A stretch of 64,000 nt of DNA from CAWGJC01 sp965276665 (GTDB lineage: Bacteria > Pseudomonadota > Alphaproteobacteria > Acetobacterales > Acetobacteraceae). The position numbers were made by a program, and so were the translations under genes. The DNA is taken from positions 2,728,001 to 2,792,000 of the forward strand of contig OZ255620.1 in NCBI GenBank assembly GCA_965276665.1, read 5' to 3'. The notes below the pieces were generated by a model, which saw only the letters and a program-made list of their open reading frames with translations, did no database searches and had not been told where the DNA came from. Positions 41,779 through 49,341 of the stretch are shown here, in pieces (position 1 is the stretch's first letter; each line of letters opens with the position of its first letter).

Positions 41779-42662
41779 CCGCTTTTCTCCGGCAGGGCGA
41801 TGCCGGCGAGCGCTTCCCAGAACCGGATGACGAAGGCGTCGTCGCGTCCGCCATGCCCGGACGCGGCGGCGGCGAGGAAGAGCTGGTGGGCGGCGGCGGC
41901 GAGCGGCAGCGGGAAGGTGAGCGCGCGCGCCTGGTCGAGCACGATGCCGAGATCCTTGACGAAGATGTTCACCGCCGAGAGCGGGGTGTCGTCTCCCGCC
42001 AGCACGTGCGGCATCCGGTTCCGCCACATCCACGAGCTGCCGGCGGAGGAGGAGATCACGTCGAACAGCGTCTGCGGGTCGGCGCCGGCGCGGATGCCGA
42101 GCGCCATCGCTTCCGCCGCGACCGCGATATGGACGCCGGCGAGGAGCTGGTTGACCATCTTGACCGTGCTGCCGATGCCGGCGGCCTCGCCGAGCCGCCA
42201 GACCTTGCCGGACATGGCGGCGAGCAGCGTCTCGGCCCGCGCAAAGGCGCTTGGGCTGCCGGAGGCCATCACCGTCATCGTCCCTTCCCGGGCGCCGGCG
42301 CGGCCGCCGGAGACCGGGGCGTCGAGGAAGTGCCGGCCGGCGGCCTCGACCCGAGCCGCGAAATCGCGCGCCGCTTCCGGGGCGATGGTCGTGCAGCAGA
42401 GCACGACCGCATCCGGCGCCAGGTGATCGAGGCAGGAATCAAGCACGGCGGCGGCCTGAGTGGCATTGACGACGAAGAGGATGACGGCGTCGAGGCCGTC
42501 GGGGAGCTCGGCGGCCTCCGCGACGCAGGCGCCGCCCGCCGCTTCGAGCTCTGGCCAGATGTCCCGGCGAAGCTCGCAGCCGGTGACGGCGACGCCTTTC
42601 CGGGCGAGGTTGAGGGCTGCGCCCATCCCCATCGTGCCCAAGCCGATCACTGCCGCCCGCAT
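41775..42662 (-). CDS. NAD(P)-dependent oxidoreductase, L-threonate / 3-hydroxyisobutyrate dehydrogenase family
   Basis: About 295 aa. Rossmann motif VIGLGTMGMGAALNLARKG, the substrate motif DAPVSGGRAGAREGTMTVMA, and the catalytic Lys in KMVNQLLAGVHIAVAAEAM. ILFVVNATQAAAVL is like LtnD, so an L-threonate-type beta-hydroxyacid dehydrogenase is most likely; 3-hydroxyisobutyrate or tartronate semialdehyde reduction is possible. Start MRAAVIGLG at 42662. It is translationally coupled to mntR by a four-base overlap, an unusual partnership. Confidence 0.85.
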   Translation of the reverse strand: MRAAVIGLGTMGMGAALNLARKGVAVTGCELRRDIWPELEAAGGACVAEAAELPDGLDAVILFVVNATQAAAVLDSCLDHLAPDAVVLCCTTIAPEAARDFAARVEAAGRHFLDAPVSGGRAGAREGTMTVMASGSPSAFARAETLLAAMSGKVWRLGEAAGIGSTVKMVNQLLAGVHIAVAAEAMALGIRAGADPQTLFDVISSSAGSSWMWRNRMPHVLAGDDTPLSAVNIFVKDLGIVLDQARALTFPLPLAAAAHQLFLAAAASGHGGRDDAFVIRFWEALAGIALPEKSG

Positions 42663-42765
42663 GCAAGCCCCCCGGTTCCCGGGGAGCATGCAGCAGCGGG
42701 CGCCAGGGCGCTACGCCAGGCGCTATCCGGGCGCGTCGGCGCCCGGATAGCTAGTGACCGGCCTG

Positions 42766-43332
42766 CTAGTGAGACGTGTGATGGGTGGCACGTCGCGGCA
42801 TCGGCGCCGGCAGCAGGGCCTGCGCCGCCGAGAGATGCGACTGCAGCTGCGGCAGCGCCTGGTTGGCGAAGTTCTTCACGTCCGGATCGCTGCCATCGGT
42901 CGTTTCACGCTGGAACAGCGCGATCGTCGCCTGATGGTCGGAGATCTGGCTGCGGACGTAGTCGCGATCGAAGATCACGCCGCGCTCGCGCTGCAGCCTG
43001 GCGAGGATGGCCTGGTGCGCCGGGTCGAGATCGGTCGGCAGCGTCACGTTCTTCGTCTGCGCGAGCTGCATCAGCTGCTGGTTCAGCGCCGTGTGGTCGG
43101 TGACCATCTGCTGCGCAAAGCTCTTCACCGCCGGGCGCGCCGCCTTGGTGGAGGCCAGCTGTCCGAACTGCACCTCGGCCATGCCGCCGAGGGCTGCCTG
43201 GTTGAAGAACGTCGTATCCGTCTGGCTGATCGGCGGCGGCGCCGGCGCGGGCGGCGGCGGGGGCGACGGGCTCGAGCATGCGGCGACGGCGAGCACCAGC
43301 GCGGCGCCGCCCCAGCGGAAAACAGGGTTCAT
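42766..43332 (-). CDS. DUF4142 lipoprotein (188 aa)
   Basis: A lipoprotein signal with lipobox LAVAAC (Cys near residue 19), a Ser/Pro-rich linker, then a DUF4142 helical domain: FFNQAALGGMAEVQFGQLAS, RGVIFDRDYVRSQISDHQAT. The family is ferritin-like and of unknown function. It is a paralog of the copy carried by the integrative element (25353-25925). The tail is His-rich (RRATHHTSH). Confidence 0.87.
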   Translation of the reverse strand: MNPVFRWGGAALVLAVAACSSPSPPPPPAPAPPPISQTDTTFFNQAALGGMAEVQFGQLASTKAARPAVKSFAQQMVTDHTALNQQLMQLAQTKNVTLPTDLDPAHQAILARLQRERGVIFDRDYVRSQISDHQATIALFQRETTDGSDPDVKNFANQALPQLQSHLSAAQALLPAPMPRRATHHTSH

Positions 43333-43509
43333 TGGATCGACCTCCAGACAACAGGAACCCGAGCGCAGGACAGCACCCGGCCACCCGTGATTGCGACGCG
43401 GCCCATGATTGCGACGCGGTACGGGCGGAACGAGGCAGTGATGCGTCGGTTCCGCGCGAATGTAAAACGCCGTCGGGGTGAAAATCCATCCAGAACCCGG
43501 TTTTCGGGT

Positions 43510-44460
43510 TCATGGATGCTCGCGGAACCGCTCCACCGCGGCGACCAGGGCGCGGCGGATTCCCGGTTCCAGCGCGGAATGCCCGGCATCGGGGATCACC
43601 GTGAGCCGGGCCGCCGGCCAGGCGGCGGCGAGCTCGAAGGCGGTGCGTGGCGGGCAGATCATGTCATAGCGCCCCTGCACGATCTCGGCGGGCAGATGGC
43701 CGATCCGCGCCATCCCGGCGAGCAGGCCGCCTTGCGGCAGGAACAGCCCGTGCGCGAAATAATGCGCCTCGATGCGGGCGAGGCCGAGCGCGGTGCGGTC
43801 CTGCGCAAAGGCGGCCACCGCGTCCGGGCTCGGCAGCAGCGCGCTGCACGACCCTTCATAGACCGACCAGGCGCGCGCGGCGGGCATGTGGATGGAGGGG
43901 TCGGAATCGGTTAGGCGCCGGAGATAGCTGCCGAGCAGGTCGCCGCGCTCGGCGTCCGGCAGGAACCCGGCGAAGGCGGCGTGGGCATCGGGAAAGATCG
44001 CCCCGAGTCCGTGCAGGAACCAGTCGAGCTCGACCGGGCGGCCGAGGAAGACGCCACGCAGCACGAGCCCGGCCACCCGCGCCGGATGCGCCTGCGCGTA
44101 GGCTAGCGCCAGGGTCGAGCCCCAGGAGCCGCCGAACAGCAGCCATCGCTCGATGCCGAGATAGGCGCGCAGGGCCTCGATGTCGCCGACCAGCGCCGGG
44201 GTGGTGTTGTCGACCAGGCTGCCGAGCGGGCGGGAGCGGCCGGCGCCGCGCTGGTCGAAAATGGTGACGCGCCAGAAGTCCGGATCGAAGAAGCGGCGGT
44301 GCACCGCCCCGGCGCCGGCCCCCGGGCCGCCATGCAGGAAGAGCGCCGGCTGCCCGCGCGGATTGCCCACCTGTTCCCAATAGAGGATGTGGCCGCCGGA
44401 GAGCGGCAGGTAGCCGCTCTCGAAAGGCCCGATCTCGGGAAACAGGTCGCCGCGCGGCAT
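43510..44460 (-). CDS. pip: Proline iminopeptidase
   Basis: Alpha/beta hydrolase of about 316 aa (peptidase family S33). The oxyanion motif is FLHGGPGAGAG, the nucleophile Ser lies in LLFGGSWGSTLALAYAQAHP, and the catalytic Asp and His are in QGRYDMICPP and PDAGHSALE. DQRGAGRSRPLG and NTTPALVGDIEALR are typical of Pip. It removes N-terminal proline from peptides in the cytosol. Start MPRGDLFPEIGPFE at 44460. Confidence 0.94.
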   Translation of the reverse strand: MPRGDLFPEIGPFESGYLPLSGGHILYWEQVGNPRGQPALFLHGGPGAGAGAVHRRFFDPDFWRVTIFDQRGAGRSRPLGSLVDNTTPALVGDIEALRAYLGIERWLLFGGSWGSTLALAYAQAHPARVAGLVLRGVFLGRPVELDWFLHGLGAIFPDAHAAFAGFLPDAERGDLLGSYLRRLTDSDPSIHMPAARAWSVYEGSCSALLPSPDAVAAFAQDRTALGLARIEAHYFAHGLFLPQGGLLAGMARIGHLPAEIVQGRYDMICPPRTAFELAAAWPAARLTVIPDAGHSALEPGIRRALVAAVERFREHP

Positions 44461-44545
44461 GTCGGCGCGCAGCGTAGCGGCGCGGCCCCCCAAGCTTCAA
44501 CCGAAGGCCGCTGCAACCGGGCGCGTTCACCGCGGGCGGGCGGCA

Positions 44546-46015
44546 TCATCGCCGGGCCCGCGCGGCCACCGCCGCGCCGGCCTCGCGGTCGAGGCGGAGC
44601 GCGTCGAGCGAGACGAGCGCGGTGACGAGGGCGATCGCGGTCAGCGCGAGGTCGAAGGCGGCGCGTCCGGGCGGCCCGCCGCCATGCCCGATCATCGCCA
44701 GGCGCAGCGCGAGCGCGCCCAGCGCGACGCCGAAGCCGATCCCGAGCTGGAAGGCGACGCTGAACATCGTGTTGGCCGAGCTCGTCCAGCGCTCCGGCAC
44801 GTCGGCGAAGGCCAGCGTGTTGAACGCGGTGAACTGCATCGAGCGGGAGGCGCCGGAGACCACCAGCACCAGCAGGGTGAGCGGCGGCAGGCCGAGCGGG
44901 ATCAGCACCGCGCAGGCCAGCATGCTCGCCGCCTGCACGAGCCCGCTCGCCACGATGGTGGCGCGGAAGCCGAAGCGGCGGAGCGTGCCGGAGGTGAAGG
45001 GCTTCATGCCGAGATTGCCGGCGAACAGCGCGAGCACCATCAGCCCGGCATGGAAGGCGTCCAGCCCGTAGCCGAGCTGGAACAGCAGCGGCAGCAGGAA
45101 GGGCATGGTGTTGATGAGGATCCGCATCGCCGAGCCGCCGATCATCACCGAGCGGAAAGTGGCCACGCCGAACGGCGCCAGGTCGAACAGCGGATGCTCG
45201 GCCCGGCGCAGATGCCGATGGAGCAGCGTCAGCAGCCCGCCGAGCGCGACGACCAGGGCCGCCGCCTGCCAGGCCGCCCCGCCCGCCTGCCCGAGACGGT
45301 CCAGCAGCAGGGTGGCGGAGAGGCAGGCTAGGCCGCCGAGCAGGAAGCCGGGCATGTCGAACGGCCGCCGCTCGCCCACCGTCGCGCGCGGCACCAGGCG
45401 GAGCGCGAGCAGGAAGGCGGCCGCGCCCAGCGGCACGTTGAGGAAGAAGATCCAGCGCCAGGACGCGTATTCGGCGAGGAAGCCGCCGATCGGCGGCGCG
45501 ATGATCGGGGCGGCGAGCCCCGGCCAGGTGAGCACCGCGATCGCGTCCATAAGCGCGTGTCTCGGCGTGGTGCGGAGCACGACGAGGCGGCCGACCGGCA
45601 CCATCATCGCGCCGCCCACGCCTTGCAGCACCCGCGCGGCGACGAAGCCGAAGGCGGAGCCGGACAGGCCGCACAGCACCGAGCCCAGGGTGAAGACGAT
45701 GATCGCGCTGGTGAAGACCGGACGCGCGCCGAAACGGTCCGCCGCCCAGCCGCTCGGCAGGATGAACACCGCGACGGTCAGCAGATAGGCGGAGATGCCG
45801 ATATTGAGCGCCACCGCCGTGCTGTGCAGCGCCGGCGCCATCCGGGGCAGCGCGGTGGCGATGATCGAGCCGTCGAGGAATTCCATGAAAAAGGCGCCGC
45901 CGACCAGCAGCGCCAGCGGGCTCGGCCGCGTGCGGGTGCGGGGGGGTGGATCGGGGGGCCGCCTCGGGTCGGAGGGGGGCGCCGTCGGGGCGGGCTCCCC
46001 GTCGGCAGGGCCCAT
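44546..46015 (-). CDS. MFS drug:H+ antiporter, DHA2 family (EmrB/QacA-like)
   Basis: About 489 aa with 14 predicted membrane helices. MEFLDGSIIATALPRMAPAL (helix 1 motif D1), GWAADRFGARPVFTSAI (motif A), RVLQGVGGAMMVPVG (motif B), and GFLAEYASWRWIFFLNVPLG (motif C region) are all visible. It exports lipophilic compounds with protons. The gene shares a one-base stop/start overlap with yggS upstream. A paralog starts at 63035. Start MGPADGEPAPT at 46015. Confidence 0.9.
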   Translation of the reverse strand: MGPADGEPAPTAPPSDPRRPPDPPPRTRTRPSPLALLVGGAFFMEFLDGSIIATALPRMAPALHSTAVALNIGISAYLLTVAVFILPSGWAADRFGARPVFTSAIIVFTLGSVLCGLSGSAFGFVAARVLQGVGGAMMVPVGRLVVLRTTPRHALMDAIAVLTWPGLAAPIIAPPIGGFLAEYASWRWIFFLNVPLGAAAFLLALRLVPRATVGERRPFDMPGFLLGGLACLSATLLLDRLGQAGGAAWQAAALVVALGGLLTLLHRHLRRAEHPLFDLAPFGVATFRSVMIGGSAMRILINTMPFLLPLLFQLGYGLDAFHAGLMVLALFAGNLGMKPFTSGTLRRFGFRATIVASGLVQAASMLACAVLIPLGLPPLTLLVLVVSGASRSMQFTAFNTLAFADVPERWTSSANTMFSVAFQLGIGFGVALGALALRLAMIGHGGGPPGRAAFDLALTAIALVTALVSLDALRLDREAGAAVAARARR

Positions 46016-46719
46016 CAGCGCGCCCCGAAGATCGCGCTGCCCACGCGCACCAGGGTGGCGCCTTGCGCGATCGCGATCTCGAAATCGGCGGACATCCCCA
46101 TCGAGATGGTGGGCAGGCCGTGCCTTGCGGCGCGATCGGCGAGCCAGGCGAAATGCGGCGCCGGGTCCTGATCCTGCGGCGGCACGCACATCAGGCCCCG
46201 CAGCGCCGCGCCGAAACGCGCGCGGCAGGCGGCGACGAAATCATCGGTCTCGTCGCGGGCGACGCCGGCCTTCTGCGCCTCGCCGCCGACATTCACCTCG
46301 ATCAGCAATTCCGGAAATTCGCGCGCGCTTCCGGCGGCCACCTCCTTAGCGGCGGCCTCGGCGAGCGCCTCGGCCAGGCGCGGGCGGTCGAGGCTCTCGA
46401 TCATGTCGGCGATCCGGATGGCATCGCGTGCCTTGTTGGTCTGCAATCCGCCGATCACGTGCAGCCGGAGCGCCGGGTTCGCCGCCCGCAGGGGCGGGAA
46501 TTTCGCCGCCGCCTCCTGCACCCGGTTCTCGCCGAACACGGTCTGGCCGGCCGCGATGGCCGCCGCGACCGCCTCGGCCGGATGGGTTTTCGACACCGCG
46601 ACGAGGGTGATGTCCGCTTGCCGCCGCCCGGCCTTTGCCGCGGCATTGGCGATGCGCTCGCGCACCCGCGCGAGCCGGTCTGCGATGATGGCGGGTTGCG
46701 GGGCGAGCGGATCGGACAT
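46015..46719 (-). CDS. yggS: YggS family pyridoxal phosphate homeostasis protein
   Basis: About 234 aa, single TIM-barrel PLP-binding protein (PLPBP). The PLP Lys is in LVAVSKTHPAEAV (about residue 42); FGENRVQEA, HVIGGLQTNKA and ISMGMSADFEIAI are the family signature runs. It buffers PLP and affects amino-acid homeostasis; it has no enzyme activity. Start MSDPLAPQPAII at 46719. It overlaps the downstream efflux gene by one base. Confidence 0.94.
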   Translation of the reverse strand: MSDPLAPQPAIIADRLARVRERIANAAAKAGRRQADITLVAVSKTHPAEAVAAAIAAGQTVFGENRVQEAAAKFPPLRAANPALRLHVIGGLQTNKARDAIRIADMIESLDRPRLAEALAEAAAKEVAAGSAREFPELLIEVNVGGEAQKAGVARDETDDFVAACRARFGAALRGLMCVPPQDQDPAPHFAWLADRAARHGLPTISMGMSADFEIAIAQGATLVRVGSAIFGAR

Positions 46720-47010
46720 CGGCGAGAAGCTGACGGTGGCGATGGCGAGCGTCAACCCGCCCGGACGCGTCTCCACGGGCGAGTAACAAGACCCAATTGC
46801 GGCAGCGAATCTGCCACAGTGCGGGATCGTTTCTGTTGCTTTGGCGCCACAGTGTTCCGGAATGGCCAGTCACGCGGGGTTGTTGCTGTTGCGGGGCACG
46901 CAACGCTTCCGCAATAGTCTCGGCAGGTCTGGCAGCCCGCTCAAAGGGGGAAGGCCGTTTCGGTGCAAGCCGGAGCGGAGTTCCGGGGGGTGACAGCGGG
47001 ACCTTCGGTC

Positions 47011-47040
47011 GGCCGGGTCACACCGGCCTTTTAAGGAGGA
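47011..47040 (+). promoter_or_regulatory. Terminator-like hairpin abutting the porin ribosome site
   Basis: GGCCGG-gtcaca-CCGGCC-TTTT (47011-47032), directly followed by AAGGAGGA (47033-47040) and ATG at 47045. The T-run touches the Shine-Dalgarno. It could be an attenuator, an RNA-thermometer-like structure, or a 5' mRNA-stabilising hairpin. Confidence 0.5.
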
Positions 47041-47044
47041 TTGA

Positions 47045-48571
47045 ATGCGCAAGCTTCTGCTGGCCGGTGTGGCCGCGCTCAGCGCTTCTGCTGGCATGGC
47101 GGGTTACGCCAGCGCCCAGACTAGCATCTTGTCGGAGAACCCGAACGCGCCACAGCCGGCGCCGCAGCTCTTCGAGCGCAAGGGTGCCTATCCGGGCGTC
47201 GACACCTACGCGCCGCCGACGATCAAGCAATCGACGCCGGAGCCGGCGCCGGGGCAGATGATCGTCCGCCTGCAGGGCCTGGTCGAAGTTGATCAGCAAT
47301 TCACCCAGAACGGCGAGGCGGGCACCCCGCCGCCGGCGGGCAGCCCGCCCGGCACCGGCGGCAGCAAGCTCGCCAATTACGCGACCTACTCCTTCGCCCG
47401 CCTCTACCCGAGCCTCGAGGGCCGGGCGACGAACGGGCTGAAATACGGCGCCTTCGCCGAAATCCGGCAGGACAACAGCCAGGGCACCGGCGCCGGCGGC
47501 GGGCTCTACGGCTCGCCTTCCGGCACCGACCAGCGCCGCGGCGAGCTCTACTGGCGGCGCGAATACGGGTATTTCGGCACCGATCAGCTCGGCATCATCC
47601 GCGTCGGCGCCGGCGACCAGCCGACCAGCCTGTTCCTGACCGGCAACATGGAAAACTTCGACGCCGGCGGCTGGAACGGCGACTTGCCCGACACGATGTC
47701 GAGCTCGCTGATCGTGAGCTGGCCGTTCGAGGATGTCGGCAGCCTCTATTCGACCGAGAAGGTGGTCTATCTGTCGCCGCAATTCGCCGGGTTCGATTTC
47801 GGCGTGTCCTATGAGCCCTCGACGGCGGCGGTCGGCGCCGGGACGGGCTGCGCGACGGTGCCGTACGGCGCGACCACGCTGACCGGCGGCTCCACGGCGG
47901 GCGCGACGGCAGGCTGCACCGATCTCTCCTCGACCGGTGTGGCGAGCGAGCTGTCGCGGCGGCGCAACACCTTCGACGGCGTGCTCCGCTATCGCGCCGC
48001 GTTCGGTCCGTTGGGGATCGCGGCGACCGCCGGCGGCATGGTGAGCAGCAAGGTCGCCAACTCGAACAACCAGCAGACCTACACTGGCATCAACTACAAG
48101 GACATGACGGTCGCCGATTTCGGCGCCACCATCACCTATGCCGGACTGATCGTCGGTGGTCACTTGGACTTCGGCGCCTACAACCCGTTCCGGCAGTTCT
48201 CGCAGCTGACGCCGGACGGCGTGGGCAACGGCCTCGCCTATGTGGTGGGCGCCTCCTACCAGCCTGCGCCGCCGTTCATCTTCGGCGCGCATTACCTGAG
48301 CGATTGGGGCGCGGGCAACGAGACGGCGCTGAACAAGGCGACGGTGGGCGAGCTCAACGAGCAGGGCGTCGCGATCGGGGCGACCTACTCGATCACGCCG
48401 GGCTTCAACCTGTTCCTTTCGGGGATTTGGGGCCAGCGCAAGGAAAGCGGGTTCAACCTCGTCCAGGGCTCGGCGACGAGCACGGGTCCGGTGGGGTCCG
48501 GCCTGAACGCGCTCGACCACAACAAGACCACGACCTACGCGCTCGGCCTCGGCGAGGCCTTCCACTGGTGA
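47045..48571 (+). CDS. Outer-membrane porin (508 aa)
   Basis: The signal peptide MRKLLLAGVAALSASAGMAGYASA is followed by a beta-barrel-like sequence with many alternating aromatic strands and ending in FHW (aromatic C terminus, the usual BamA signal). IVRLQGLVEVDQQF and SFARLYPSLEGRATNGLKYG resemble porins of acetic acid bacteria. The selectivity is unknown. A strong AAGGAGGA ribosome site and the terminator at 48597-48629 suggest high, monocistronic expression. Confidence 0.85.
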   Translation: MRKLLLAGVAALSASAGMAGYASAQTSILSENPNAPQPAPQLFERKGAYPGVDTYAPPTIKQSTPEPAPGQMIVRLQGLVEVDQQFTQNGEAGTPPPAGSPPGTGGSKLANYATYSFARLYPSLEGRATNGLKYGAFAEIRQDNSQGTGAGGGLYGSPSGTDQRRGELYWRREYGYFGTDQLGIIRVGAGDQPTSLFLTGNMENFDAGGWNGDLPDTMSSSLIVSWPFEDVGSLYSTEKVVYLSPQFAGFDFGVSYEPSTAAVGAGTGCATVPYGATTLTGGSTAGATAGCTDLSSTGVASELSRRRNTFDGVLRYRAAFGPLGIAATAGGMVSSKVANSNNQQTYTGINYKDMTVADFGATITYAGLIVGGHLDFGAYNPFRQFSQLTPDGVGNGLAYVVGASYQPAPPFIFGAHYLSDWGAGNETALNKATVGELNEQGVAIGATYSITPGFNLFLSGIWGQRKESGFNLVQGSATSTGPVGSGLNALDHNKTTTYALGLGEAFHW

Positions 48572-48596
48572 GACTGGGCTAGATCGCATCTGCGAA

Positions 48597-48629
48597 GGGG
48601 CGGCGGGGCAACCTGCCGCCCTTTCTTTT
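48597..48629 (+). terminator. Intrinsic terminator of the porin gene
   Basis: GGGGCGGC...GCCGCCC with a short GC-rich loop, followed by TTTCTTTT. It starts about 25 bases after the porin stop. Confidence 0.8.
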
Positions 48630-48747
48630 GGTGCCTCCTCTTGGTATCGGGATTTTCTTGGCTTCGGTTTCGGCTTGCCTCGCACAATGCTTGGCGCGGC
48701 CGCCGCTTCGGGCTAGAGACATTGTTTCAACCGATTGACGGGCCGCC

Positions 48748-49263
48748 ATGTCTGCGCGTTCGCTGCTGATCCCCGCTTTCGTCCTGCTCGCCCTGTCCGG
48801 CTGCGGCCAGACACGCCCGGTGGCGGAGAACGAGTACAACGACCCCCGGTACCAGGGCGGCTCCTCGGGGTTGTTCAACAGCGAGATCGTCTCGGTCGGC
48901 GTGCGGAAGGACAACACCGCGAACGCCGATGCGGGGGGCGCCCTTGGCGTCAATGCCTATCTCTGGCGCGGGGCGCTCGACACGCTGTCCTTCATGCCGC
49001 TCGCCTCGGCCGACCCGTTCGGCGGGACGATCATCACCGACTGGTACCAGCCGCCGGCCTCGCCGAACGAGCGGTTCAAGGCCACCGCCTATATCCTTGG
49101 CCGGCAGCTGCGGGCGGACGGCATCCGGATCGCGATCTTCCGGCAGGTGCAGCAGGATGGGCAGTGGATCGACCAGCCGGTGAGCCCGGCCACCACCGGC
49201 GATATCGAGAACAAGGTGTTGGCGCGGGCGCGCGAGTTGCGGGCGCAATCCGCCACCGGTTGA
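48748..49263 (+). CDS. DUF3576 lipoprotein
   Basis: 171 aa. The signal ends with lipobox ALSGC, so it is a lipoprotein. The rest has SGLFNSEIVSVGVRKDN and LWRGALDTLSFMPLASADPF plus GGTIITDWY, the DUF3576 pattern. In many alphaproteobacteria this gene lies just before leuS and lptE, as here, which suggests an envelope role linked with LPS transport, though none is proven. Start at 48748. Confidence 0.88.
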   Translation: MSARSLLIPAFVLLALSGCGQTRPVAENEYNDPRYQGGSSGLFNSEIVSVGVRKDNTANADAGGALGVNAYLWRGALDTLSFMPLASADPFGGTIITDWYQPPASPNERFKATAYILGRQLRADGIRIAIFRQVQQDGQWIDQPVSPATTGDIENKVLARARELRAQSATG

Positions 49264-49341
49264 ACTCCCACGCGGAGCCGTGCCGGGCCGCGGGTTTGCC
49301 GGGCCGTGTGTTTGCCAAGCCGCGTGCTTAATGGAACCAGG

